64,000 nt of DNA from Acinetobacter sp. ANC 4470 (GCF_002135335.1 NZ_NEGC01000003.1:1-64000), one strand, 5' to 3'. Numbered from the stretch's first letter, positions 1 to 6,486 are shown. The notes: a model not told the origin generated them from the sequence alone. A program made the numbers and translations.

Positions 1-125
1 CCCAAGGGTTATCCGCAGAAATTGGGGATAATTTAAGCAGTGGATGAGTTGATAACATACAACAATGTGCTATTTTGATCAGATATTGATCAATTTTATT
101 GGCAATATATTCCAGAGTTGTACAT

Positions 126-159
126 AAAAAAGCCGACTTGTTTCCGAGTCGGCTTTTTT
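126..159. terminator. Bidirectional hairpin terminator in repeat copy 1
   Basis: GCCGACT (132-138) pairs with AGTCGGC (147-153), with an A-run before and a T-run after, so it can act on both strands. The same hairpin, with one G-T wobble, recurs at 9060-9093 in copy 2. It would insulate the plasmid backbone from the cargo module to its right. Confidence 0.75.
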
Positions 160-220
160 GTGGCTTTTTGAATTTTTAAAATCAGTTAAGTTGTTGAAAT
201 GGTTAACTTAAATGAAACGC

Positions 221-248
221 GTTTCGTATAACGACCATTATGTTAAAT
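221..248 (+). other. pdif site A (XerC/XerD, C|D orientation)
   Basis: 28-bp Xer recombination site. XerC half GTTTCGTATAA (221-231), spacer CGACCA, XerD half TTATGTTAAAT (238-248). The XerD half is a perfect match to the dif/pdif consensus. It forms the left border of a small module ending at the inverted site 807-834. In Acinetobacter plasmids such pairs delimit exchangeable cargo. Confidence 0.9.
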
Positions 249-369
249 GAATCTAAAACATTAATACGACAGATCCGAAATTATATTGATAAAAGAGGTA
301 ATTTTATAAAATGGAGATCAGCTTTAGCCATATCTTATATAACAGAGCAAATTTAAATTTTTTCTAAAA

Positions 370-768
370 TCAACACTCAAATTCAACAATATGGTCTAGG
401 TCTGGTACCATTTTTAAAAATGCTCCCCACTCTTTGATAATTCTATAAAAGCATTCAAAACTCATATTTTCATCATATTTAGTATCATCATACATCCAAT
501 AAATTAAAACATTTGCCTTAGTTATTTCCGCTGCCCAAGCATGAAATGCACACATGTCATAGTAATTTAATTCACCATTTGAAATTTTTTCAATTTCAAT
601 CAGTCCTTCATCTATCCAATTACTTAAACATTTTATTCCATGACCTTCGTCATCATTCAAAAAACTAAATATTAGTCCTTTAAAAGTGTTAGGTGCATCA
701 TAGCTTCTTGCTTCTGGAAATAGGTATCCATCATTCCACCTGTCTATCCAAAAAAAATGTACTTTCAT
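370..768 (-). CDS. Uncharacterised small acidic protein, cargo of a pdif module
   Basis: This is the only gene between inverted pdif sites A and B. It encodes about 132 residues rich in Trp, Tyr, Phe, Asp and Glu, with no signal peptide or membrane segment. I do not recognise a family. The size, acidity and aromatic content resemble many immunity or antitoxin-type proteins, but that is only an impression. I chose the ATG at 768; a GTG at 777 is in frame but has no better ribosome-binding site. Transcription runs toward site A and the terminator at 126-159. A comparable single-gene module with another product lies at 9155-9667. Confidence 0.65.
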   Translation of the reverse strand: MKVHFFWIDRWNDGYLFPEARSYDAPNTFKGLIFSFLNDDEGHGIKCLSNWIDEGLIEIEKISNGELNYYDMCAFHAWAAEITKANVLIYWMYDDTKYDENMSFECFYRIIKEWGAFLKMVPDLDHIVEFEC

Positions 769-806
769 TTCTTTCACTTATTAGAGTAATAATTAAATTT
801 TCCTAA

Positions 807-834
807 AATTAACATAATACACCTTATACGAAAG
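807..834 (-). other. pdif site B (D|C orientation)
   Basis: On the plus strand: XerD half AATTAACATAA (807-817), spacer TACACC, XerC half TTATACGAAAG (824-834). It is inverted relative to site A and closes the 370-768 gene module. The core and the preceding bases are shared with site F at 9640-9667, including the identical spacer. Confidence 0.9.
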
Positions 835-840
835 GCTCTG

Positions 841-963
841 ATTTGCCCCCCGAAAGTTGGACGGTTTGATTAATCATCTGTTTAACATGAAATGTCTTAT
901 GCGAAATTTAAGACGACATTTTCAGAGTTAAAAAGACAACGTCCTGTAAGGTATTCGAGATAA
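841..963 (+). mobile_element. Possible IS3-type element end and truncated orfA remnant
   Basis: Directly right of pdif B lies GCCCCCCGAAAGTTGGAC (about 844-861). The GTTGGAC-type end is typical of IS3-family (IS51/IS150-like) terminal repeats. Downstream, an ATG at 892 opens a 23-codon frame ending at 963 whose basic start (MSYAKFKTTF) is vaguely like transposase OrfA N-termini. No second end or transposase body is visible. This is weak evidence for a decayed insertion sequence. Confidence 0.3.
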
Positions 964-973
964 CGTTCAAGTC

Positions 974-1089
974 TTTGCTACGTAAATGCAATTATTTGCC
1001 ACACTTTTGCAATTATTTGCTACGTAAATGCAATTATTTGCCACACTTTTGCAATTATTTGCTATGTAAATGCAATTATTTGCTACACC
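974..1089. repeat. 21-bp direct repeat array (second iteron-like array)
   Basis: Five full units and one partial unit of 21 bp lie head to tail (974, 995, 1016, 1037, 1058, partial at 1079). Two alternating variants occur, starting TTTGCTACGTAAATG and TTTGCCACACTTTTG and both ending CAATTA, giving a 42-bp super-period. The 21-bp period, two helical turns, is what protein-binding iterons or centromere sites show. The units do not match the 22-bp iterons beside the rep gene, so they may belong to a second, lost initiator or to a partition site. Confidence 0.8.
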
Positions 1090-2041
1090 TCTTACTTTTG
1101 TCCAAAGCCTTTCTTAATCTTAAAATAAAATAAAACCTTTTATTTTAATTTAAACTTATGATTTTATTTAAAAAATTAGACAACGCCCTTAAAAACCTAA
1201 AACTTTTTAAATTTTGAATTCTATATATAATTTTATAAGGATTAATGCGAAATTTTATGGATACACCATACGCACCTTACAGGATGCAAAAATCAATAAC
1301 TTACAATCTTAAAGCATATATGGAAATCAAAAAATTCATACATAATTAACCTTATTGCACTGATTTATATAGAATTGATAGGTATGAAGATAGAAGCCTC
1401 TTCCAGCACCTAATATCTTTAATTTTAGTCGGGATCGATTGAGCGCTCTTATAAAGAATTGCAGGGAAGTTAAGGGTTATAAAATTAATAGCAATTCAAT
1501 GCATCAATTTTGCATCATAAAAAATAAATATTGAATCAATTAAACCATTCAATTACATAAAGAATAGTTTAATACATGTAAGGATTTACTGACTTTTAAA
1601 ATGATCTTTTCACACTCTAAAAAATCAAGAAAAATGTTATTTTTGGAAGAGTTTTTGGTTATTCCACGTATCTTTCTAATGAAATACTGCATTAAATGAT
1701 CCAATACATGTAAATAAATACCAAATGATTCATGTATAGACCTATTGTTTTATACATATATGTAAGGATTAACTAAAAAAAGGGAAGTTGAAAATTTAAG
1801 ACATAACTAAAAACGGCTTTTTAAAGCCCATAAATAGCTTTTAAGTTAAAACAACGTAAAACCATTGGTCATAAGAAGAAATATGCTTTAAATCGCATTC
1901 TATGCGCTTATAGCAGTATTTTTAGAGCGAGTGTCTACGAGCGAACTATAAAAACTTGCGTCTAGACCCTCTGAAAAACTGTTTTTTTAATTTTGAATTT
2001 TTTAAATATATAAATTATATACAAAAAATAGATTCCATATC

Positions 2042-2186
2042 GAGCGTAGCGAGTAAAAAAGCTTTATGAGCGAAGCGAATTCCTAGTTGCTTTTGCTTTT
2101 TTTAAAAGTCACAAGTTAATGAGTCAAAAAATTGCCCCGAAGAATCGAGCGAAAGCGAGATTCAATAGAGTTTGAGCGTAGCGAAA
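2042..2186. repeat. Dispersed GAGCGTAGCGA-type motif, four copies
   Basis: Copies occur near 2043 (GAGCGTAGCGAG), 2070 (GAGCGAAGCGAA), 2145 (GAGCGAAAGCGAG) and 2174 (GAGCGTAGCGAAA). Related GAGCGA words lie at about 1926-1945. The motif is GC-rich against a very AT-rich background, so it stands out. It may be a protein-binding or RNA-folding element in the replication control region; function unknown. Confidence 0.6.
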
Positions 2187-2202
2187 ACATAGGGCAATTT
2201 TT
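2126..2202. terminator. Long-stem hairpin with terminal A/T runs upstream of the iterons
   Basis: AAAAATTGCCC (2126-2136) pairs with GGGCAATTTTT (2192-2202). The enclosed sequence contains an inner GAATC...GATTC stem-loop around 2142-2163 and two GAGCG motifs. The outer stem with flanking A and T runs can terminate transcripts on either strand. It could equally be part of a regulatory RNA for the plasmid origin. Confidence 0.5.
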
Positions 2203-2287
2203 CATTCCCTGGGCTTTTAATTATTTTTAATGCTTTTAATGCTTTTAAGCACGCTGAAATCCTTTCTATATAAGGCTTTCAAAGCCT

Positions 2288-2375
2288 ATAAGACTACAAT
2301 CTCTTTGTCATAAGACTACAATCTCTTTGTCATAAGACTACAATCTCTTTGTCATAAGACTACAATCTCTTTGCA
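2288..2375. repeat. Four 22-bp iterons of the plasmid origin
   Basis: Four tandem 22-bp units start at 2288, 2310, 2332 and 2354. Each begins ATAAGACTACAATCTCTTTG; the last unit diverges in its final two bases. A fragment (TTGACTACACAT) follows. They end about 55 bp before the initiator gene, the classical layout of a Rep_3 iteron origin where Rep binds the repeats both to start replication and to repress its own transcription. Confidence 0.92.
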
Positions 2376-2430
2376 TTTGACTACACATATTGATAGTGTA
2401 GTCTCAACAACACTAATAATATGTAGTTCT

Positions 2431-3393
2431 ATGAAAAGTGATTTGGTTGTCAAAGATAATATTCTTGTTAATGCTAGTTATAATCTAGAAGTTACAGAGC
2501 AACGCCTAATACTCTTATCTATCATAAGAGCTAGAGAAACAGAACAAGGGATTACTTCCGATAGTAAATTAGAGATACATGCTTCTGACTATGCAACACG
2601 CTTTGATGTAACTAAGGAAGCAGCTTACAGTGCGTTAAAAAATGCTGTTCATAATCTTTTTGAAAGAAAATTTTCTTTTAAAGATAATCATAAAGATACT
2701 AACAAAGAAATTGTAGTCAAATCACGATGGGTTAGTAGAATCGCCTATATAGATGATCTTGCTATTCTAGAAGTTACATTTGCTCCCGATGTTGTTCCTC
2801 TCATCACTAGATTAGAGAAACACTTTACTAGTTACCAATTAAAACAAGTCGCTCAATTAACTAGTAAATATGCTATTCGCTTATACGAATTGTTAATCTC
2901 ATGGAAAGAGGTTGGTAAAACTCCAGTCATTGATTTAGCAGACTTTCGAGAACAACTAGGTTTAGAAACCAATGAATATCAGAAAATGATTAACTTCAAA
3001 AATCGGGTATTAGAGCCAGCTATAAAACAAATTAATCATTTAACTGATATTACTGTTGAATATGAACAATTTAAAAAAGGAAGATCTATTTCAGGCTTAT
3101 CATTCACTTTTAAACCTAAAAAAGTTAATGCTCCAGTAACTAAAGTTAAGAGCGCTCATAATAATTTTGATCTGTTTTCTCGAATGACAGATTCGCAACG
3201 TCATTTGTTTGCTAATAAACTTTCAGAGTTACCTGATATGGGAAAATATTCACAAGGTACAGAAAGCTTTCAACAATTTGCTGTTCGTATTGCTGAAATG
3301 TTACAAGATCCTGAACGATTTAAAGAACTCTATCCATACCTAAAAAAAGTGGGATATATGCCATCTAATCAAAAGGACACTGTAAATGGCTAA
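2431..3393 (+). CDS. repM: Rep_3-family plasmid replication initiator
   Basis: It initiates plasmid replication by binding the adjacent iterons and melting the origin. The 320-residue product has the typical Acinetobacter Rep_3 (RepM/RepB) start MKSDLVVKDNILVNASYNLE, followed by the winged-helix pair of the family and conserved stretches such as LTSKYAIRLYELLISWK. An upstream in-frame start at 2371 would overlap the last iteron and add 20 atypical residues, so the ATG at 2431 is preferred. The stop overlaps the next gene by 8 bases. The gene appears intact, implying an active or recently active replicon. Confidence 0.93.
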   Translation: MKSDLVVKDNILVNASYNLEVTEQRLILLSIIRARETEQGITSDSKLEIHASDYATRFDVTKEAAYSALKNAVHNLFERKFSFKDNHKDTNKEIVVKSRWVSRIAYIDDLAILEVTFAPDVVPLITRLEKHFTSYQLKQVAQLTSKYAIRLYELLISWKEVGKTPVIDLADFREQLGLETNEYQKMINFKNRVLEPAIKQINHLTDITVEYEQFKKGRSISGLSFTFKPKKVNAPVTKVKSAHNNFDLFSRMTDSQRHLFANKLSELPDMGKYSQGTESFQQFAVRIAEMLQDPERFKELYPYLKKVGYMPSNQKDTVNG

Positions 3394-3952
3394 GTTATCA
3401 CTAAGTGAGGTTTCTAAACGCTTTAATGTTAGCCGTTCTACGCTATATAGAGCTATTAAAGAAGGTCGCTTGTCTCGAAGTTCTGATAATCTTTTTGATG
3501 TATCAGAAGTCATCCGTTGCTTTGGTGAACCAACTAAAAAAAATGAAACCTACCAAATCGTAAATCCCCCCAAAGATAATGCAGATTTACGCCAGTTAGT
3601 AGATTTCATGAAAAAAGAAATTGAATCTTATAAAGATCGAGAGCAACGCTATTTAGATCAGATAGACCGCTTTCAATTACTTATAGGACATAAAGAAAAT
3701 ACTGAAGAATTGTCTCACGATACAACCGTGAAACAACCTAATGATGCACCACAAGACAATACATATGAAACACCTGTAACCCATATAAATAAAGCAATGG
3801 ATCAAAATGAAACGTCCCATGAAACAAACATAAGGCATCCCAATGATGCACCACAAGACAAGTCAATAACACACTATGAGACATCCCCAAAAGAACCTAA
3901 AAAACGTGGTTTATTTGGACGAGTATTGAGTGCAGTCTTTAACGAAGATTGA
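3386..3952 (+). CDS. Plasmid replication-associated HTH DNA-binding protein
   Basis: This 188-residue protein is of the kind that accompanies Rep_3 genes in Acinetobacter plasmids. Residues 4-30 (LSLSEVSKRFNVSRSTLYRA) form a MerR/HTH_17-like helix-turn-helix. Residues about 60-95 look coiled-coil (KKEIESYKDREQRYLDQI). A linker contains two copies of a PNDAPQD motif. The basic C-terminus KKRGLFGRVLSAVF is a conserved tail of the family. The ATG overlaps the rep stop by 8 bases, so the two are translationally coupled. Its precise role (accessory replication or partition factor) is not established. Confidence 0.85.
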   Translation: MAKLSLSEVSKRFNVSRSTLYRAIKEGRLSRSSDNLFDVSEVIRCFGEPTKKNETYQIVNPPKDNADLRQLVDFMKKEIESYKDREQRYLDQIDRFQLLIGHKENTEELSHDTTVKQPNDAPQDNTYETPVTHINKAMDQNETSHETNIRHPNDAPQDKSITHYETSPKEPKKRGLFGRVLSAVFNED

Positions 3953-3975
3953 GCTTTCTAGGAAGGAGATCCAGC

Positions 3976-4119
3976 GTGAAAAAACTGAAAGAGATTCTAC
4001 AAGGCATTGCCTTTCTCTTGATCGGCATTCCCATCATGATCATTACCAGTATCATGGATCAAAAAGCTTTCAAGAAAGAGCGAGAACAGCGTCAAAAAGC
4101 CCAAGAGCAAAGCAAGTGA
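3976..4119 (+). CDS. 47-residue small membrane peptide downstream of the replication genes
   Basis: A GTG start at 3976 follows a strong AAGGAG site (3963-3968). The product has a basic start (VKKLKEILQ), one hydrophobic helix (residues about 10-27, IAFLLIGIPIMIITSIM) and a highly charged tail rich in K, E, Q and R. This fits a single-pass inner-membrane peptide with a cytoplasmic tail. It begins 23 bases after the HTH gene and probably shares its transcript. Function unknown; entry-exclusion-like or toxin-like roles are only guesses. The overlapping frame at 3930-4130 is a shadow. Confidence 0.75.
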   Translation: MKKLKEILQGIAFLLIGIPIMIITSIMDQKAFKKEREQRQKAQEQSK

Positions 4120-4182
4120 TTGTTCAGTAAGGTTTATCAATACACACTCAAATTGCTGAGAAAATAGGCATATTGGATGAAT

Positions 4183-4230
4183 GATCCCCTAAAAAGTCCA
4201 GTTTGTTCAAACTGGACTTTTTAGGGGATC
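4183..4230. terminator. Perfect 22-bp inverted repeat (terminator-like)
   Basis: The arms 4183-4204 and 4209-4230 are perfectly complementary around the 4-base loop GTTC; the inner part is AAAAAGTCCAGTTT. It follows the rep operon by about 60 bases and probably ends it. The absence of any mismatch over 22 bp is unusual for a simple terminator, so it could also be a protein-binding or replication site. Confidence 0.75.
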
Positions 4231-4264
4231 TCAATATCTTGATTTAATTCAATTTAATGAGAGT

Positions 4265-4292
4265 ATTTCGTATAAGCTGTATTATGTTAATT
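4265..4292 (+). other. pdif site C (C|D orientation)
   Basis: XerC half ATTTCGTATAA (4265-4275), spacer GCTGTA, XerD half TTATGTTAATT (4282-4292). It separates the replication backbone from the FRG/DUF262 cargo. The XerD half carries one change from the consensus at its penultimate position, as do sites B and F. Confidence 0.9.
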
Positions 4293-4350
4293 TTAGAAAA
4301 AATAAAATAAATCAAATAAAATAAAGACTTAACTAAAATTATTAATTCTA

Positions 4351-4356
4351 TATAAT
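4351..4356 (+). promoter_or_regulatory. Candidate -10 box for the FRG-DUF262 operon
   Basis: A perfect TATAAT lies 19 bases before the ATG at 4375. No good -35 is seen at normal spacing, in a highly AT-rich context. If used, the 5' leader would be only about 10-12 bases, which explains the lack of a visible ribosome-binding site. Confidence 0.4.
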
Positions 4357-4374
4357 TTGAGTAAATTTTACTTC

Positions 4375-5133
4375 ATGAAGATAACAGTGACTCAAAAGAA
4401 TATATCTAGTATTTCTGATCTTATTAGCCATTTAAAAGATGATTTTAGTGTTTCAAATACAAATATTTGGTACAGAGGACAATCTCATAAATCATGGGAC
4501 TTAGTGCCGGGATTTCATAGAGGAAATAATTTAACTTCTGAATCAAACCTACTAAAAAGATTTAAACAATCTGCCTCAATGCTTTTAGATAAAGACCCTG
4601 TTAACAGCTTTTCATGGATGTTTTTAATGCAACACTATGGACTTCCAACTAGGTTATTAGATTGGTCTGAGAGCCCTTTAATTTCGTTATATTTTGCTTT
4701 AGAAGATTATGAAAAATATCCGAATACAGATGCTATTCTTTGGTGCTTAAAACCAACAGAATTAAATAACGAAGCTAATATTAAAATTGTTGATGAAAAC
4801 AACTTCATCCCATCTTTTGATGATGAAGATATTATTACAAGTTATGCGATTGAGAGTGTTAATTCTACTAGAATTGGGATGAATCCAATAGCAGTAATAG
4901 CCACTCGAAACAATCCTAGAATTCAAGCTCAACAAGGTGTATTTACCATACATCATAAGGATAAAATAGCTATTAACAATCTAGCTAACACAGAAAATTT
5001 TTTAACTTCCTACATCATTTCCTCAGATGATAGGTTAAAAGTTTTATTAGAACTAAAAACATTAGGATTCTCTAAATTTTCTCTTTTTCCTGAATTATCT
5101 AGTATATCTGAACACATTAAACAAGGGTTTTAA
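4375..5133 (+). CDS. FRG domain-containing protein, putative defence component
   Basis: This 252-residue protein carries an FRG domain: WYRGQS at residues 32-37 and HYGLPTRLLDW at 87-97, followed by SPLISLYFALE. FRG proteins are common in mobile and defence loci, but their activity is poorly characterised. No transmembrane segment is seen. The ATG at 4375 is chosen over a TTG at 4357. The stop is 2 bases before the DUF262 gene, so the pair is surely one operon. Both genes are AT-rich, unlike the chromosome to the right. Together they look like a two-gene system carried between pdif sites. Confidence 0.85.
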   Translation: MKITVTQKNISSISDLISHLKDDFSVSNTNIWYRGQSHKSWDLVPGFHRGNNLTSESNLLKRFKQSASMLLDKDPVNSFSWMFLMQHYGLPTRLLDWSESPLISLYFALEDYEKYPNTDAILWCLKPTELNNEANIKIVDENNFIPSFDDEDIITSYAIESVNSTRIGMNPIAVIATRNNPRIQAQQGVFTIHHKDKIAINNLANTENFLTSYIISSDDRLKVLLELKTLGFSKFSLFPELSSISEHIKQGF

Positions 5134-5135
5134 GC

Positions 5136-6221
5136 ATGAGCTATATAGAAACAAGCCCAATGCAACATTCAACTATATTACGAGTATATTCAGATAAAGA
5201 TACTCTTAACGTAGATCCTGAATATCAACGTATGGGAGATGTATGGAGCATTGCTAAGAAACAATTACTCATTGATTCTATTTTGAATAACTATGATATT
5301 CCTAAAATGTACTTTCATCACCTAGCTAGAGAAGAACGAATTGAATCTGGATTTAGTTACTCTGTAATTGATGGTAGACAACGGTTAGAAGCTATTTGGG
5401 GGTTTCTAGATGGAAAGTTCAAATTAAGTAACGATATAATATATTTAGATGATCCTATTATTGAACTTAAAGGCAAAAGTTATGAAGAAATTGCAATAAC
5501 TTATCCTAAGATTAAAATTAAATTCGATTCGTATGTTTTACCAATTATTAATGTTGTTACCGATGATATCGAATTAATTGAGGAAATGTTCTCACGCCTA
5601 AATGAAGCTGTACCACTAAACTCTCCTGAAAAAAGAAATGCTATAGGTGGTAGTTTAGTAAAATGTATACGTGAATTATCTGAGCATCAGTTCTTTACAC
5701 AAAAAATTAGTTTTTCAAATAAAAGATATCAACATTACGAAGTCTTAGCTCGAATTCTGCTTATCGAATCTCACTTAATATTTAATGAAAAACTAGTAGA
5801 TACCAAAAAAGAGTTCTTAGATAAATTAGCTTCTAGCTATAAAAATGAAGAAACTAAAGTAGCTAGTATGAAAGGAGTAGTAACTCAAGTATTAGATCAA
5901 CTATCTTTAATATTTAATGATAAAGATAGTTTACTTAGAAGTCAGGGTAATATGATTGTCTACTATCTATTAGCAAAAAGTGATAGTGGAGAACCAGCAA
6001 AATTTACTAAAGAGAAGCTCGAAGAATTTCTTGAAAATGTTAGACAAAATAAAGACTTTGCTAGTAAAGCTACAGAGGATGAATACGATAGAATTGATTA
6101 TGAATTAATTCAATATTCTAAACTATTAGTTCAAGGTACTAACGATGTAAGTAATATAAGATATCGACTTAAAACATTATCAAAGTTTATGGATATTAAT
6201 CCAATTGATTTAAATAACTAA
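5136..6221 (+). CDS. DUF262 (GmrS/ParB-like) domain protein
   Basis: The 361-residue product begins with a DUF262 domain: DPEYQRMGDVW (27-37) and the signature IDGRQRLEAIWGF (78-90). This corresponds to the DGQQR motif of the ParB/Srx-like fold seen in GmrSD type IV restriction enzymes and SspE. The C-terminal two thirds are helical and lack the DUF1524 HNH nuclease of full GmrSD, so it is a GmrS-like half only. It is coupled to the FRG gene (2-base gap). A structured RNA starts about 8 bases after its stop. A defence role (nucleotide-dependent, modified-DNA or phage sensing) is inference. Confidence 0.85.
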   Translation: MSYIETSPMQHSTILRVYSDKDTLNVDPEYQRMGDVWSIAKKQLLIDSILNNYDIPKMYFHHLAREERIESGFSYSVIDGRQRLEAIWGFLDGKFKLSNDIIYLDDPIIELKGKSYEEIAITYPKIKIKFDSYVLPIINVVTDDIELIEEMFSRLNEAVPLNSPEKRNAIGGSLVKCIRELSEHQFFTQKISFSNKRYQHYEVLARILLIESHLIFNEKLVDTKKEFLDKLASSYKNEETKVASMKGVVTQVLDQLSLIFNDKDSLLRSQGNMIVYYLLAKSDSGEPAKFTKEKLEEFLENVRQNKDFASKATEDEYDRIDYELIQYSKLLVQGTNDVSNIRYRLKTLSKFMDINPIDLNN

Positions 6222-6227
6222 TGTTCT

Positions 6228-6427
6228 TACTCTCTCAAGTTCCCACAGCCGTCGGGCAAGCCCTTTAGGCTGATGGTGAACATTGAGAGAGTTTCGGCAA
6301 TACTCACCCTAAGAGCATTAAAGTATTGCCAAATACCAATTTTGGGCTGACGAAGCCACGCATCGGTCGTCCACGACAGTAGGTAATGGTACTTACACGA
6401 AATGAGGACTATATATCCTCATTTTTT
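6228..6427 (+). ncRNA. Structured non-coding RNA, resembling IscB-associated omega/HEARO RNA, stand-alone
   Basis: About 200 bases fold into a dense set of perfect helices: 6230-6238 with 6283-6291 (CTCTCTCAA/TTGAGAGAG); GTTC/GAAC 6239-6242 with 6278-6281; CAGCC/GGCTG 6246-6250 with 6268-6272; GGGC/GCCC 6254-6263; GGCAATACT/AGTATTGCC 6296-6304 with 6322-6330; TACCA/TGGTA 6334-6338 with 6387-6391; GGCT/AGCC 6345-6357; GTCGT/ACGAC 6366-6377. It ends in a Rho-independent terminator (AATGAGGA/TCCTCATT, 6401-6423, then T-run). The layout and words such as GGGCAAGCCC and CTCACCCTAAGAGC are as I remember omega/HEARO RNAs. No iscB or isrB gene is present. Structure is well supported; family is less certain. 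Confidence 0.6.
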
Positions 6428-6428
6428 G

Positions 6429-6456
6429 ACTTCGAATAAGAGATTTCATGTTAAAT
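6429..6456 (+). other. Degenerate pdif-like site (C|D orientation)
   Basis: XerC half ACTTCGAATAA (6429-6439), spacer GAGATT, XerD half TCATGTTAAAT (6446-6456). It matches 20 of 22 arm positions of the pdif consensus (ACTTCGTATAA and TTATGTTAAAT) with the correct 6-base spacer. It falls exactly between the RNA terminator and the restriction-modification operon, splitting the central 4.9-kb segment into two cargo units. The two arm changes may reduce Xer binding. Confidence 0.6.
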
Positions 6457-6479
6457 AGCCCCATTCACATGGGGCTATT
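6454..6479 (-). terminator. Hairpin downstream of the methyltransferase gene
   Basis: AATAGCCCCAT (6454-6464) pairs perfectly with ATGGGGCTATT (6469-6479) around TCAC. It sits 7 bases after the methyltransferase stop on the minus strand and overlaps the last bases of the degenerate pdif. The following T-run is short, so termination strength is uncertain. Confidence 0.6.
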
Positions 6480-6486
6480 CAATTTA

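Larger units (their letters stand above)
1..248. repeat. Direct repeat copy 1 (plasmid segment ending in a pdif site)
   Basis: This segment matches 8935-9182 without any indel and with roughly 14 substitutions. It holds DnaA-box-like words (TTATCCGCA at 9-17, TGGGGATAA at 23-31, GTTGATAA at 48-55), a hairpin terminator (126-159) and a pdif site at its right end. Similarity stops just after the pdif site, where the cargo changes. The left limit is unknown because the window begins inside the repeat. The copies are diverged, so this is old duplication and not an assembly echo. Confidence 0.9.
1090..2287. other. AT-rich non-coding origin-proximal region
   Basis: No credible gene is seen in about 1.2 kb. 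The sequence is extremely AT-rich, with long A/T runs. The right part (1926-2186) contains a recurring word of the GAGCG(T/A)AGCGA type and a long hairpin (2126-2202). Its position before the iterons and rep gene suits the DNA-unwinding and control region of an iteron plasmid, but I cannot assign individual sites. Confidence 0.6.

Noticed and set aside
1..248. Assembly duplication of one segment
   Set aside because: The two copies differ at about 14 positions and are followed by different genes, so they are separate genuine sequences.
974..1089. CRISPR-like array of short repeats
   Set aside because: The units are contiguous with no unique spacers, and their 21-bp period fits iterons, not CRISPR.
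2371..2430. Upstream start for the rep gene
   Set aside because: It would lie in the last iteron and add residues unlike the conserved Rep N-terminus.
3930..4130. 66-codon open frame on the plus strand
   Set aside because: It overlaps the 47-residue gene at 3976-4119 in another frame; the latter has the ribosome-binding site and a sensible membrane helix, while this frame encodes a low-complexity His/Ser/Arg string.
5740..5775. Possible D|C pdif site inside DUF262 (ATTACGAAGT)
   Set aside because: Only one half shows similarity and the sequence is coding.
6376..6403. Inverted pdif site (TTACACGAAAT as XerC half)
   Set aside because: The XerD half matches only 5 of 11 positions, and the bases are accounted for by the folded RNA and its terminator.
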